A DNA stretch of 64,000 nucleotides, taken from assembly GCA_021816935.1 (NCBI GenBank), contig JAKAWR010000009.1, forward strand, positions 1 through 64,000, given 5' to 3'. Below, one piece after another: positions 16,540-24,943 of this stretch (positions are counted from its first letter, which is position 1; every line of letters starts with the position of its first letter). This DNA comes from Actinomycetes bacterium. Lineage in GTDB: Bacteria; Actinomycetota; Acidimicrobiia; Acidimicrobiales; JAMCPL01. The position numbers and the translations under genes are program-made. The notes below the pieces were generated by a model. The model was not told the origin of the DNA and did not search any database. It saw only the letters and a program-made list of their open reading frames with translations.

Positions 16540-17649
16540 ATGGCAAATACGAGCATGGCGACCGGCCATACGGTACCGACCAGGTACTGGCACGAGATCG
16601 AGGACGGTCGCGTCCAGTGCGACCTCTGCCCGCGGGCTTGCAAGCTGGGAGAGGGCGGGCGAGGGCTGTGCTTCGTAAGAGCGAGGGAAAACGGCGCGGT
16701 CGTGCTGAACAGCTACGGGCGATCGAGCGGATTCTGCGTCGACCCTATCGAGAAAAAGCCACTGAACCACTTCCTGCCGGGCTCCGCCGTCTTCTCCTTC
16801 GGCACCGCCGGGTGCAATCTCGCCTGCCGCTTCTGCCAGAACTGGGACATCTCCAAGTCGAAGGCGACCGATACCCTGTCCCAGGCAGCAACTCCAGAGG
16901 AGATAGCGCGCGCCGCCGCCGCACTCGGTTGTGCAAGTGTCGCCTTTACCTACAACGACCCGGTGCCGTTCATGGAATACGCTATCGACTGCGCCGATGC
17001 TGCACACGCCAGCGGCCTGCAGGCCGTTGGCGTGACTGCCGGGTACATCTGCGACGAGCCGCGGCGCGAACTGTACGCTCATCTCGATGCAGCAAACGTG
17101 GACCTCAAGGCCTTCACCGAAGGCTTCTACAAGCACACCTGCGGCGCCGATCTCGGCGCTGTGCTCGACACCCTGCAGTACCTGCGCCATGAGACCGGCG
17201 TCTGGTTCGAGATCACGAACCTCCTCATACCCGGCGCCAACGACTCAGATGAAGAGATCGACTCCATGACGAGTTGGATAGCGACAACCCTCGGGGCGGA
17301 CGTACCCCTGCACTTCACCGCCTTTCATCCCGACTTCAAGATGATGGACACGCCTCCGACGCCGCCTACAACCCTTATCCATGCACGCTCCATCGCTCTG
17401 TCGAACGGCCTTACTTTCGTTTATACCGGCAACGTTCACGATCGCGCTGGGGGGAGTACCTACTGCCCGGGCTGCGGTGAGATCCTGATCGAAAGGGACT
17501 GGTACGACCTCGGCAGCTACCGGCTCGACCCGGGTGGCCACTGCCGGGAGTGCGGGATGCTGCTGCCCGGGGTTTTCGCCCGGCAACCGGGCTCATGGGG
17601 AGCCCGAAGACGGTACGTGGCCATGCGTGGATCCGAGGCAGGGAAATGA
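16540..17649 (+). CDS. amrS: AmmeMemoRadiSam system radical SAM enzyme
   Basis: A 369-residue radical SAM protein. The [4Fe-4S] cluster motif is CNLACRFC (Cys92, Cys96, Cys99). An N-terminal Cys set (CDLCPRACKLGEGGRGLC) and a C-terminal set (CPGCGEIL, CRECG) may hold extra metal sites. This layout resembles pyruvate-formate-lyase activating enzymes and is diagnostic for AmrS, the partner of Memo- and AMMECR1-like proteins. The reaction is not known for the family. Its stop overlaps the amrB start by 4 bp (ATGA). The ATG at 16540 lacks a close ribosome binding site; GGAGGGG lies about 30 bp upstream, so the start may be misplaced by a few codons. Confidence 0.9.
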   Translation: MANTSMATGHTVPTRYWHEIEDGRVQCDLCPRACKLGEGGRGLCFVRARENGAVVLNSYGRSSGFCVDPIEKKPLNHFLPGSAVFSFGTAGCNLACRFCQNWDISKSKATDTLSQAATPEEIARAAAALGCASVAFTYNDPVPFMEYAIDCADAAHASGLQAVGVTAGYICDEPRRELYAHLDAANVDLKAFTEGFYKHTCGADLGAVLDTLQYLRHETGVWFEITNLLIPGANDSDEEIDSMTSWIATTLGADVPLHFTAFHPDFKMMDTPPTPPTTLIHARSIALSNGLTFVYTGNVHDRAGGSTYCPGCGEILIERDWYDLGSYRLDPGGHCRECGMLLPGVFARQPGSWGARRRYVAMRGSEAGK

Positions 17650-18596
17650 CGCCTAGCCGGACGGAAGCGAACTGGATTCGCCCCGCTGCCGTCGCCGGCA
17701 TGTTCTATCCGGCAGATCCGCAGGTCCTGAAGCGCGATCTGGAGGGCTATCTAGCCGGAGCCGGGGAACAGGCGGGTCCGGCCGGCCGGGACGGGACGGG
17801 GATCGGGGGAGGAATGGGCTCTCCCGAGGGCTCTCCCGAGGGCTCGGGAAATCCAAACGCAACGCCCGCCGAACGCGGCTCCCCTGCCGGGCACCGCGGC
17901 ACGCAGCCACTGGAACCGGTGAATACGAAGGCACTTATCCTCCCCCACGCGGGCTATACCTACTCCGGGCCGGTTGCCGCTTCGGGCTATGAACGGCTGC
18001 TTTCGCTCCGAGGCATAGTCGCGCGCGTGGTAGTGGTCGGCCCCGCCCACCATGCGACTGTCGACGGTATTGCCGCCAGCTCGGCATCCGCCTTTGCGAC
18101 ACCCCTCGGCAGGGTGCCCATGGACACCGAGTACCGTGACAAGTGCCTGTCCGTACCGGGCGTACTCCTCTCGGATGCGGCACATGCTCCCGAACACAGC
18201 GTCGAGGTTCACCTGCCGTTCATCCAGCTGGTACTCGGAGACGTAACCGTCCTGCCCCTGGTTGCAGGGTACGGCGCTGAGAGAGTAGTTGCCCGCGTGC
18301 TCGACGAGCTCTGGGGTGGCCCGGAAACGGTGATCATAGTGAGCAGCGACCTTTCCCATTACCACGAATATGCGGCTGCAGCAGCGCTCGACCGGATAAC
18401 TGCCCTGTCCATCCTGGACCTCGAGCCCGGAGGCGTGGGATACCGGTCGGCCTGCGGAGCGGGGGCCGTCCGAGGCCTGCTGGCAACGGCCAGTTCTCAC
18501 GGCCTGCACGCAAGGCTCCTCGATCTTCGTAATTCCGGAGACACAGCTGGCGGGAAAGAACAGGTGGTCGGATATGGGGCCTTTGCTTTCGCCTGA
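17646..18596 (+). CDS. amrB: AmmeMemoRadiSam system protein B (Memo-like)
   Basis: A 316-residue homologue of the human Memo1 fold, related to extradiol-dioxygenase-type metal-binding proteins. Conserved segments are LPHAGYTYSGPVA (about 99-111), VVGPAHHATVDG, HSVEVHLPFIQLVLG and SSDLSHYHEY; their His residues form the putative metal site. Between residues 45 and 90 sits a low-complexity Gly/Ser/Pro insert (repeated GSPEG) that interrupts the N-terminal part and looks like a recent expansion. Start is ATG overlapping the amrS stop; its own end overlaps amrA by 23 bp. All three parts of the system are thus one tight operon. Function unknown. Confidence 0.9.
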   Translation: MTPSRTEANWIRPAAVAGMFYPADPQVLKRDLEGYLAGAGEQAGPAGRDGTGIGGGMGSPEGSPEGSGNPNATPAERGSPAGHRGTQPLEPVNTKALILPHAGYTYSGPVAASGYERLLSLRGIVARVVVVGPAHHATVDGIAASSASAFATPLGRVPMDTEYRDKCLSVPGVLLSDAAHAPEHSVEVHLPFIQLVLGDVTVLPLVAGYGAERVVARVLDELWGGPETVIIVSSDLSHYHEYAAAAALDRITALSILDLEPGGVGYRSACGAGAVRGLLATASSHGLHARLLDLRNSGDTAGGKEQVVGYGAFAFA

Positions 18597-19158
18597 CGGG
18601 GTCGACCGGCTTTTCGGGATTGCCGAACAGTCGATTCTCTCCGGCTTCAACGGCGGAGGTGTTCCCCCTGTTGATCTGGCGGGCATGCCGGGCGAGCTAT
18701 CGACGCCTTGCGGAGTCTTCGTCACTCTCGAAGTGCAGGGAGTGCTCAACGGTTGCATCGGTACCATAGAGCCGGCCGATCCCCTGGCGGTGGCAACGGC
18801 GCACAATGCCTTCCGCGCCGCATTCCACGATCCCCGGCTGCCGGCCCTCGAGAGCACGGACTGGCCGGACCTTATAATCGAGATTTCCCTGCTGAGCCAG
18901 CTGGAGGAGATGAACATCCACAGCGAAGAGGAGCTCATGGAGGCTCTGCGACCGGGAATCGACGGCCTTGTCCTCTCGTCCGGCCCGCGCAGGGCTACCT
19001 TCCTACCCGTCATGTGGGAGCGGCTCCCAAGTCCGGGGGACTTTGTTCACCTGCTCGAACGAAAAGGTGGAATGCCGGTGGGCTTCTGGATGCGCGGCAT
19101 GCGCGCTTGGCGCTATACTGCCGACGGCATGGCCCGCCACGCTTCACCACTCGACTGA
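18574..19158 (+). CDS. amrA: AmmeMemoRadiSam system protein A (AMMECR1-like)
   Basis: A 194-residue AMMECR1-domain protein. The family signature is present as GVLNGCIGTIEPADPLAVATAHNAFRAAF, with the conserved Cys in the CIGT motif. The later PVMWERLPSPGDFVHLLERKGG is the family C-terminal block. Its biochemical function is unknown in any organism that I can cite with certainty. The ATG lies 23 bp inside amrB, so translation is coupled. The next gene, a PH-like protein, starts 24 bp after the stop on the same strand and may belong to the same transcript. Confidence 0.9.
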   Translation: MGPLLSPDGVDRLFGIAEQSILSGFNGGGVPPVDLAGMPGELSTPCGVFVTLEVQGVLNGCIGTIEPADPLAVATAHNAFRAAFHDPRLPALESTDWPDLIIEISLLSQLEEMNIHSEEELMEALRPGIDGLVLSSGPRRATFLPVMWERLPSPGDFVHLLERKGGMPVGFWMRGMRAWRYTADGMARHASPLD

Positions 19159-19182
19159 ACCAACGCATGGAGGAGCTACCCC

Positions 19183-19701
19183 TTGGACACAGACGGTAAT
19201 TCCAGAAACATACAACCCGACATCGGGGACGGCCCCAGCTCACTCGACGGGGCCAGAGATGATTCGGACGTGAGAAACAGCACCGGCAGTGGTAGTGGCA
19301 CGGGAGGAACTGGCACGGGCAACAGGGGTGCAATCAACGACGCCACGGGCAACGACCATGACGGCGTAGGCGAGGGCACCTACGACGACGGAAAGATCGC
19401 CATTACCGGCGACGATCTGGTGATCCGCGACTACAGCATCTTGCTCCGGCCGAAGCGGATCCTGCTGTCAGCCATCCAGGGCGTACAGATTGCGACGATG
19501 GATGCCTATAAGGGCAAGTTCCGGATATGGGGAAGCGGCGACTTCGCCCACTGGTACAACCTCGATTGGCAACGCCCACGCAAGCACAAGGTGCTCGTCA
19601 TTAACACCGGCAAGCGGATCCGGCCCTGCATCACGCCCGACAACGTCGACACGGTGATCGAGCTGCTCAAGTCGCACGGGATAAACATCTCCTACGTTTG
19701 A
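19183..19701 (+). CDS. PH-like-domain small protein after the amr operon
   Basis: A 172-residue protein with a TTG start after GGAGGAG-type purines (ATGGAGGAGCTACCCC). Residues 1-65 are Gly/Asp/Asn-rich and look disordered. From about residue 70 the pattern of strands (KIAITGDDLVIRDYSILLRPKRILLSAIQGVQIA) and a final helix (RPCITPDNVDTVIELLKSHG) resembles bacterial PH-like domains, which often end in TPDNP-x-hydrophobic-helix. No membrane segment is seen. It lies 24 bp after amrA, so it may be a fourth gene of that operon. Function not known. Confidence 0.6.
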   Translation: MDTDGNSRNIQPDIGDGPSSLDGARDDSDVRNSTGSGSGTGGTGTGNRGAINDATGNDHDGVGEGTYDDGKIAITGDDLVIRDYSILLRPKRILLSAIQGVQIATMDAYKGKFRIWGSGDFAHWYNLDWQRPRKHKVLVINTGKRIRPCITPDNVDTVIELLKSHGINISYV

Positions 19702-19752
19702 GCCGAGAATTCCGGCGGGCCGCATTGCCGACCCGGTCACTCCTGTGAACCT

Positions 19753-19764
19753 ACCGGATCCGGT
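19753..19764. terminator. Palindrome in a convergent gap
   Basis: ACCGGATCCGGT is a perfect 12-bp palindrome between two convergent genes, in an 86-bp gap. With no loop it is a weak hairpin; it may mark the transcription end. Confidence 0.25.
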
Positions 19765-19787
19765 ACCGGCAGGCGCCGGGGAGCCGG

Positions 19788-20045
19788 TCAGCTGGCGATC
19801 GAGATCGGCAGTTGCTGAACCTGATCGCAGGCATCATCCAGAGCCGTCACGTTCTCTGCAGCGATGAACGCCCTGCGACCGCTGTCCGTGATCAAGCCGA
19901 CCCGGTAGAAGCTCGCGTACCGGTTGGACCTGAAAGTGTCGCCACCGTACCAGAAGACAGTTCCCTCAGTGCCCCACGGGACCGTGCGACCGCCGGTCAC
20001 CTGGACCCTTTTCCCAATGGTTATCCGTGCTGAACATGCTCTCAT
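19788..20045 (-). CDS. Small hypothetical protein, beta-rich (KOW/SH3-like?)
   Basis: An 85-residue protein beginning MRACSARITIGKRVQVTGGRTV, followed by PWGTEGTVFWYGGD and YRVGLITDSGRRAFIAAENVTAL. The alternation of short strands with Gly-Thr-x-Gly turns is like small SH3/KOW-type barrels seen in hypothetical proteins of many bacteria that handle nucleic acid or sit at complexes. This is a fold guess, not a function. The ATG at 20045 was chosen because it opens the regular strand pattern; another in-frame ATG lies 42 bp upstream. Its upstream region is the 463-bp gap before ald. Confidence 0.5.
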   Translation of the reverse strand: MRACSARITIGKRVQVTGGRTVPWGTEGTVFWYGGDTFRSNRYASFYRVGLITDSGRRAFIAAENVTALDDACDQVQQLPISIAS

Positions 20046-20508
20046 GATTGGCAAGATACGCCTGGGGTGTGTAGCGAACCTTCCCACCCTTAGGGACGGG
20101 GCACCGCCCTGCGCCCCCCGGCCGCTCCAGATCCACCCCCCTGTGGCCCTGAGGGTAGGGTAAACCTCCTTCGCTCTGGCAGCAAGGAAAAACCCCTCGT
20201 TGCAGCCACACCCGGCGAGAAGCTTCTCCCGCTCGGCGCTGGAGAGCCACCGGGACGGAGGACCGCTCCATGCTCAGGCGAGCCCCCGTCGGGCAACCCA
20301 GGTCGCACACTCCCGAACCGTCGAGCCAGCGCATACTCGCACCGGCACGTGCAACCACCCGGACACCCTAGCCGCCGCCTCCACGATCGAGCCGCTTCGG
20401 GCTCCAACGTGGCGATATCCGGACCCTCTAGACTCCAGGTATGTCACCTCTCCCTACCGTCGGCGCACTGCCTCAGCGGACGGACACCTCGTGCCGGTGG
20501 CGAATCCG
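20046..20508. other. GC-rich gap between a small gene and ald
   Basis: A 463-bp divergent region with many G and C runs and several short inverted repeats (for example CCCTGAGGGTAGGG near 20148-20161 and AGAAGCTTCTC near 20218). I compared it by eye with common riboswitch and small-RNA motifs and recognised none. It must hold the promoter of ald and of the small minus-strand gene. Confidence 0.4.
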
Positions 20509-21651
20509 ATGATCGTCGGCGTACCCCGCGAAGTCAAGGACAACGAGTATCGTATCGCGATGACGCCTCCCGGCGTCCACGAGCTCGTGCGCGAAGGCCA
20601 TAGGGTGCTCATAGAGCGGGAAGCCGGAGAGGGATCCGCAATCACTGATGCCGAGTTCGTCGCCGCGGGCGCGTCTATCGTCAATCACGCCGCGGACGTG
20701 TGGGGCGAAGCGGACCTCGTCCTAAAGGTAAAAGAGCCGATCGTCGAGGAGTACCCGTTGCTCCGCCAGGACGCCATACTCTTCACGTACCTGCACCTGG
20801 CCGCGTCCGAGAGCTGCACGAGGGCGCTCGTCGACTCGGGAATCACCGCCATCGCCTACGAAACCGTCCAGAGGGAGGACGGCATGCTACCCCTCCTCTA
20901 CCCCATGTCCGAGGTGGCGGGCAGGATGGCCCCCCAGGTAGGGGCGCACTATCTGGAGCGCTCAGCGGGGGGGCGCGGCATGCTCATGGGAGGAGTGTCG
21001 GGAGCCCACGATGCCTGCGTCGTCATAATCGGCGCTGGCGTCACCGGCATGAATGCCGCTGCAGTTTGCGTCGGCATGGGAGCACGAACTGTCGTGCTGG
21101 ACCGCGATATCTCCAAGCTGCGAACGATGGACCGTATGTACCAGGGGCGCGTACAAACGGTGGCATCGAGCACATATGAAGTGGCGAATGCGGTGCTCGA
21201 GGCCGACCTCGTCATCGGTGCCGTGCTGCTACCAGGGGCGCGCGCTCCCAAGCTCGTCAGCAACGAACTGGTCAGCCGGATGAAGCGTGGCGCGGTCCTC
21301 GTCGACATCGCCGTAGACCAGGGGGGGTGCTTCGAGGATACCCACCCGACCACCCATTCTGCGCCCACATTCGCCGTTCACGACACGGTCTTCTACTGCG
21401 TAGCCAACATGCCCGGCGCGGTACCTCGTACCTCGACCTACGCGCTCACCAATGTCACGCTCCCTTATGTCGCCGAGATCGCCGGTTCCGGCCTAGCCGG
21501 TGCCGTGCGCCGCGACCCCTCGCTGGCCGCAGGTGTCAACATCGCAAACGGCCAAGTGGTGTATCCCGCGGTGGCCGAGGCCCACGGGATGCCCCGTATC
21601 CCACTCGTTGAGGCTCTACCTCAAGTACCGGGAACCCACCAGGTGCCCTGA
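20509..21651 (+). CDS. ald: Alanine dehydrogenase
   Basis: A 380-residue NAD-dependent L-alanine dehydrogenase, interconverting alanine with pyruvate and ammonia. It begins MIVGVPREVKDNEYRIAMTPPGV, exactly the family N-terminus. Arg15, Lys75 (KVKEP) and His96 (YLHLA) are the pyruvate-binding and catalytic residues, at the same numbers as in characterised Ald proteins, and the later Asp is in VDIAVDQGG. The dinucleotide-binding motif is VIIGAGVTGMNAA. The ATG at 20509 fits this N-terminus; GTG codons at 20491 and 20497 are also in frame. It converges with a small gene at 21621, overlapping by 31 bp. Confidence 0.95.
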   Translation: MIVGVPREVKDNEYRIAMTPPGVHELVREGHRVLIEREAGEGSAITDAEFVAAGASIVNHAADVWGEADLVLKVKEPIVEEYPLLRQDAILFTYLHLAASESCTRALVDSGITAIAYETVQREDGMLPLLYPMSEVAGRMAPQVGAHYLERSAGGRGMLMGGVSGAHDACVVIIGAGVTGMNAAAVCVGMGARTVVLDRDISKLRTMDRMYQGRVQTVASSTYEVANAVLEADLVIGAVLLPGARAPKLVSNELVSRMKRGAVLVDIAVDQGGCFEDTHPTTHSAPTFAVHDTVFYCVANMPGAVPRTSTYALTNVTLPYVAEIAGSGLAGAVRRDPSLAAGVNIANGQVVYPAVAEAHGMPRIPLVEALPQVPGTHQVP

Positions 21652-21848
21652 TGGCGCTTCTCCCGGACCTCAACGGGGTCGAAGGGATCGGGCAGGACGG
21701 CACCGTCAGAATGCCTCTGCAGGCGATACTGTCCCTTTTCGATCGACACCACCTTGAAGCCACGCCGCCACACGCCCATGAAGCGATCGCGCACCTCTAC
21801 GTCAGTGCCGATTGAAAGGCTGCTGTCACTCGTTAGTGCGAATACCAC
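21621..21848 (-). CDS. Small conserved-looking hypothetical protein
   Basis: About 75 residues from a GTG at 21848. The body (IGTDVEVRDRFMGVWRRGF, then YRLQRHSDGAVLPDPFDPVEVRE) has the pattern of short actinobacterial proteins with a 'VEVR-RF-G-W--GF' strand pair and a 'YRL-R-SDG--LP--F' motif, whose function is unknown. The frame stays open upstream but loses this character, so the start is uncertain. It overlaps the 3' end of ald on the opposite strand by 31 bp. Confidence 0.5.
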   Translation of the reverse strand: MVFALTSDSSLSIGTDVEVRDRFMGVWRRGFKVVSIEKGQYRLQRHSDGAVLPDPFDPVEVREKRHQGTWWVPGT

Positions 21849-22229
21849 GTAACGGAACGTTATCACTTCTCCGCGTGTTGTGCACGATTTTCTAAAATTG
21901 TCGAGAAGTTCCCTCTGACCAGGAACGACAGCGGAGACAAGTCGGACCTGACACGGGCGAGGCCGGGGCCGGCAGACCTTGTCCGAGATAGAGGAAAGCT
22001 CTACACGGCGGCAACGTGGCATAGTACCTGGAAAAGAGCCGGGGCGGGGCGGGCGAAGTGGCGGCGAGGCGGGCGCAGCAGTGAGCGGGATCGATCGAGA
22101 TCCGCGGGTACCTCGTGTAGCACTACCCTGCGGTGATAGTGTAGTTTGTGCCGGAAGCCTAGGTGTCGGGATACTTAGCGTAGCAACAGTGCACCATTTA
22201 GCGTCGGCAAGACAGGAGGCGGTTACTGC
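21849..22229. other. Gap upstream of the EAL-HDOD gene
   Basis: 381 bp without a gene that I can support. Near its right end is ACAGGAGGCGG (about 22212-22222), a good ribosome binding site for the GTG at 22230. The AT-richer stretch 22138-22200 probably holds the promoter. Confidence 0.4.
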
Positions 22230-23507
22230 GTGGGCGTACTGGACTATATCGTCGGTCGCCAGCCGATCTTCGATAAGACGAGCGACGTCATCGGGTACGA
22301 GCTGGTTTTTCGCGGCCGGGCTCAAGGGGAATGGTCCACGAGCTACGCTCCCGATCAAGTGCTTTCGGTGGAAGCTTTGTACGCGGCGCTCCCCCAAGAA
22401 CTCGATGGGCTTGTCGGGAACAAGAGGGTCTTCTGCAGCGCGACGCGTGACCTCTTGCAGGGAAAGGCCACCTTATCACTGCCGCCCGAGCGTACGGTAA
22501 TCGAGATCCCCTCCAGCCGGCCGCCCGACGATTTCGTTCTACAGCGCAGTCGCGAACTGTTGAGGGCCGGGTATACCATCGCCATGGAGAATCTGGTCAG
22601 GACGGATGGTTTCGGCGACATGTTCATCCTTGCCAACCTTGCAAGAGTCGACACGTCAGCCGTCGATCCGGCAACCGCGGCACGCATCGTCGAAGAGTGC
22701 CATACGGAGCGAATTCAGGTAATTGCCGCGGGCGTGGACCTGCAACAGCAGTTCCAGGAGTGCGTAATGATGGGCTTCGATTACTTCCAGGGATATTTCC
22801 TCGCCATGCCCCAGTTCGTTCCCGGAAGGACACTTACCCCGAGCCGGACGGCCCGCCTTCGCCTTGCAGCCAAGCTGCTCAGCCAGGAGGCAAAGATATC
22901 CGAACTGGAACAAATCGTTGAGATGGATCCCGCGATGACCACCCAGCTACTCGAGCTCGCGGGCCTGGGGGCGGCTGGCGGAATGCGACGGGTCATCAAG
23001 TCGCTCCACGAAGCAATCGTGATCGTGGGATGGCGCCGTCTCCAGAGCTGGCTTGCCCTCCTGCTCACCGCCGACCGCAACGACACCTCTGAGGAGGCGG
23101 TACAGAACGCCCTGCTTCGAGCCCGGATATGCCAGATATTGGCCGAGCAGGTCAACCCCAGGCTCAGGGACGAGGCATTCACGGCAGGAATGCTGTCGAC
23201 ACTGGACCTGCTGCTTGGCATGCCGCTCTACAGCGCACTGAAAGACCTGCCGATACATCCCGAGCTGGAAGCTGCAGTCTTGTTGCACCAGGGCTTGGTC
23301 GGGGCCATAGTCGCCGACGCGACCAACATACAGGTCGGGAAGTACGATCAGGCACGACTGAGCGGGATTCCCACCAACCAGCTCCAGCAGGCGTACACCG
23401 CAGCACTGTCCTGGCTCAACGAGACGTTTGCGGGAGGTACCTTTATGAACCCGCCGGCACCGCCTGGTGACGGCGGCCCAGACGCCCGTGCCGGCTCCGC
23501 CTGGTGA
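22230..23507 (+). CDS. Degenerate EAL-HDOD signalling protein (YuxH type)
   Basis: A 425-residue cytosolic protein. Residues 1-~200 form an EAL-like barrel starting with the YuxH-type motif IVGRQPIFDKTSDVIGYELVFRG. The catalytic EAL triplet and metal ligands of active c-di-GMP phosphodiesterases are missing: the strand reads IGYELVFRG, and the loop containing DDF/DFG is altered. From about residue 205 an HDOD domain follows (SRTARLRLAAKLLSQEAKISELEQIVEMDPAMTTQLLEL, with later helices VQNALLRARICQILAEQ). Such proteins probably transmit signals by protein contact instead of hydrolysis. GTG start with AGGAGG upstream. Its 3' end overlaps the convergent epimerase gene by 65 bp. Confidence 0.8.
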   Translation: MGVLDYIVGRQPIFDKTSDVIGYELVFRGRAQGEWSTSYAPDQVLSVEALYAALPQELDGLVGNKRVFCSATRDLLQGKATLSLPPERTVIEIPSSRPPDDFVLQRSRELLRAGYTIAMENLVRTDGFGDMFILANLARVDTSAVDPATAARIVEECHTERIQVIAAGVDLQQQFQECVMMGFDYFQGYFLAMPQFVPGRTLTPSRTARLRLAAKLLSQEAKISELEQIVEMDPAMTTQLLELAGLGAAGGMRRVIKSLHEAIVIVGWRRLQSWLALLLTADRNDTSEEAVQNALLRARICQILAEQVNPRLRDEAFTAGMLSTLDLLLGMPLYSALKDLPIHPELEAAVLLHQGLVGAIVADATNIQVGKYDQARLSGIPTNQLQQAYTAALSWLNETFAGGTFMNPPAPPGDGGPDARAGSAW

Positions 23508-24552
23508 CGTAGCCGCTTTCCCTGAACCAGCTAACCGAATCCCGGATGGCATCCGCCGCCGGGCGTGAAATGTAACCAAGTTCCGCTCGCGCTCGCGAAT
23601 CGTCGAAGGCCATCCTCGTGGTTGACATCCGAGCGGCTTCCAGCGGCACTGCCGGATGCCGCCGGAGCAGGTTACCCTCAACCGCCTCCGAGAGTCCCGC
23701 CACGGAAAGGGCAACCGCCCTCGGCACCTTCAGCGCGGGTACCCTCAGTCCTGTTTGCGATCCGAGGTGCTCCAACAGCATCCTCATCTCCATGTTCTCG
23801 CCACCCAGAATATAGCTACGCCCGATCTCCCCCCGTTCCATAGCCAGCAAATGTCCCGCAGCCACATCGTCGACATGGACAACGTTCAGAACGGTATCCA
23901 CGTAACCAGGGAGACGGCCGTTAAGGAAATCCAGAACGACCTTCCCTGTCGGAGTGGGACCCCGATCACCGGGCCCTAGCGGGAACGTGGGCAGCACAAG
24001 TGACACGGGAAGGCCCTCGGCTGCCGCCCGGAGGACTTCGTGCTCGGCCACGTACTTGGACCGCTTGTAGGCCCCGAAGAGGTGCGCTATGTCCGGAAAG
24101 GACGTCTCGTCGGCACTGCTGCCCGCGTGATCTGAAGTCGAGAGCGTGCCCACGGTGCTGGTATAGACGATGCGCTCGGTTCCCGCTTGGCGGGCCGCAA
24201 CGAGCACGTTCCTGGTGCCCTCCACATTGACGCTGTAGAACTGCCGCTTGTCCCGTGCCCAGAACCGGTAGAACGCCGCAACGTGGAAGGCAGTCCTGCA
24301 ACCTTCGAGCGCTTTGCGGACAGCGGCGAAGTCCCGGACGTCGCCCGGCACCTCCTCCACGCCAAGGCCCTCCAGGTTGCCCTTGTCGGCCCCCGGCTCG
24401 ATGAGAGCTACCACCGTTGCACCTCGCCTGGCGAGAGCACGTGCCGTCGCAGAACCAATAAGCCCGGTTGCGCCCGTGACGAACACCCTGTCACCGCTCC
24501 GGATACCTGAGAACCGCTGCCCCGGACCTCCCGACGTCTCGCGCGGCTCCAT
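23443..24552 (-). CDS. hpnA: NAD-dependent epimerase/dehydratase, hopanoid-associated HpnA type
   Basis: A 369-residue extended SDR. VFVTGATGLIGSATARALARRG binds NAD(P). The catalytic Tyr/Lys are in YKRSKYVAE; the substrate-domain segment LNVVHVDDVAAGHLLAMERGEIGRSYILGGENMEMRMLLEHLG closely follows the HpnA family, linked to hopanoid side-chain sugar metabolism. No other hopanoid gene is in the window, so the assignment rests on family resemblance alone. The ATG at 24552 is followed by a 21-residue lead before the first strand. The last ~25 residues, which overlap the opposite gene by 65 bp, are basic and not conserved-looking; the true stop is clear, but that tail may be dispensable. Confidence 0.7.
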   Translation of the reverse strand: MEPRETSGGPGQRFSGIRSGDRVFVTGATGLIGSATARALARRGATVVALIEPGADKGNLEGLGVEEVPGDVRDFAAVRKALEGCRTAFHVAAFYRFWARDKRQFYSVNVEGTRNVLVAARQAGTERIVYTSTVGTLSTSDHAGSSADETSFPDIAHLFGAYKRSKYVAEHEVLRAAAEGLPVSLVLPTFPLGPGDRGPTPTGKVVLDFLNGRLPGYVDTVLNVVHVDDVAAGHLLAMERGEIGRSYILGGENMEMRMLLEHLGSQTGLRVPALKVPRAVALSVAGLSEAVEGNLLRRHPAVPLEAARMSTTRMAFDDSRARAELGYISRPAADAIRDSVSWFRESGYVTRRSRHGRLGRRHQAVPAGS

Positions 24553-24607
24553 CCCGTCAAAGCTATCAGCCCGGACACGAGGAGGCCCGCGGCTTATGTT
24601 TACAGGA

Positions 24608-24766
24608 TCAGGTGAGGTGAAAGAACTCCAGCTCCGCCAGTGCGCAGCGGTTCCCCTGCGGTGAAGGGTAGACACTGTTTACGTAGATGCGGACATAGCG
24701 GACTCCGTGCTCGTCCACGTGACCAGCATCTCCCTCGGCGACGGGCTCGATGGGGTTAGGGACTGG
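24608..24766 (-). pseudogene. Fragment resembling a discoidin (F5/8 type C) domain C-terminus
   Basis: A minus-strand frame, open for 52 codons but without a start, ends VRYVRIYVNSVYPSPQGN followed by CALAELEFFHLT and a stop. The 'RYVRIYVN...LAELEFF' pattern is the closing strand pair of carbohydrate-binding discoidin domains. It begins after an in-frame TAG, so it looks like the tail of a lost gene. The surrounding 391-bp gap (24553-24943) holds nothing else that I can support. Confidence 0.4.
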
Positions 24767-24943
24767 CTACTCCGGCTCCTGGGCGGCACCTGATGCCGCC
24801 GTGGGCCACGCCCGTCGCGTTTCTCATGTCAGGTGATCAGGTGAAATGCAAGGCCTGTAGCGGCACCCGGGCGCACTGCACGAGGGGCTTGCCGGAGACG
24901 ATGGGCTGAAGTTGCGACCCGTGTCCGACCATGCGGCCTGTTC

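Noticed and set aside
20090-20407. A 105-codon minus-strand frame in the gap before ald
   Set aside because: Gly/Arg/Pro-rich composition, no motif and no ribosome binding site; looks like chance openness in GC-rich DNA.
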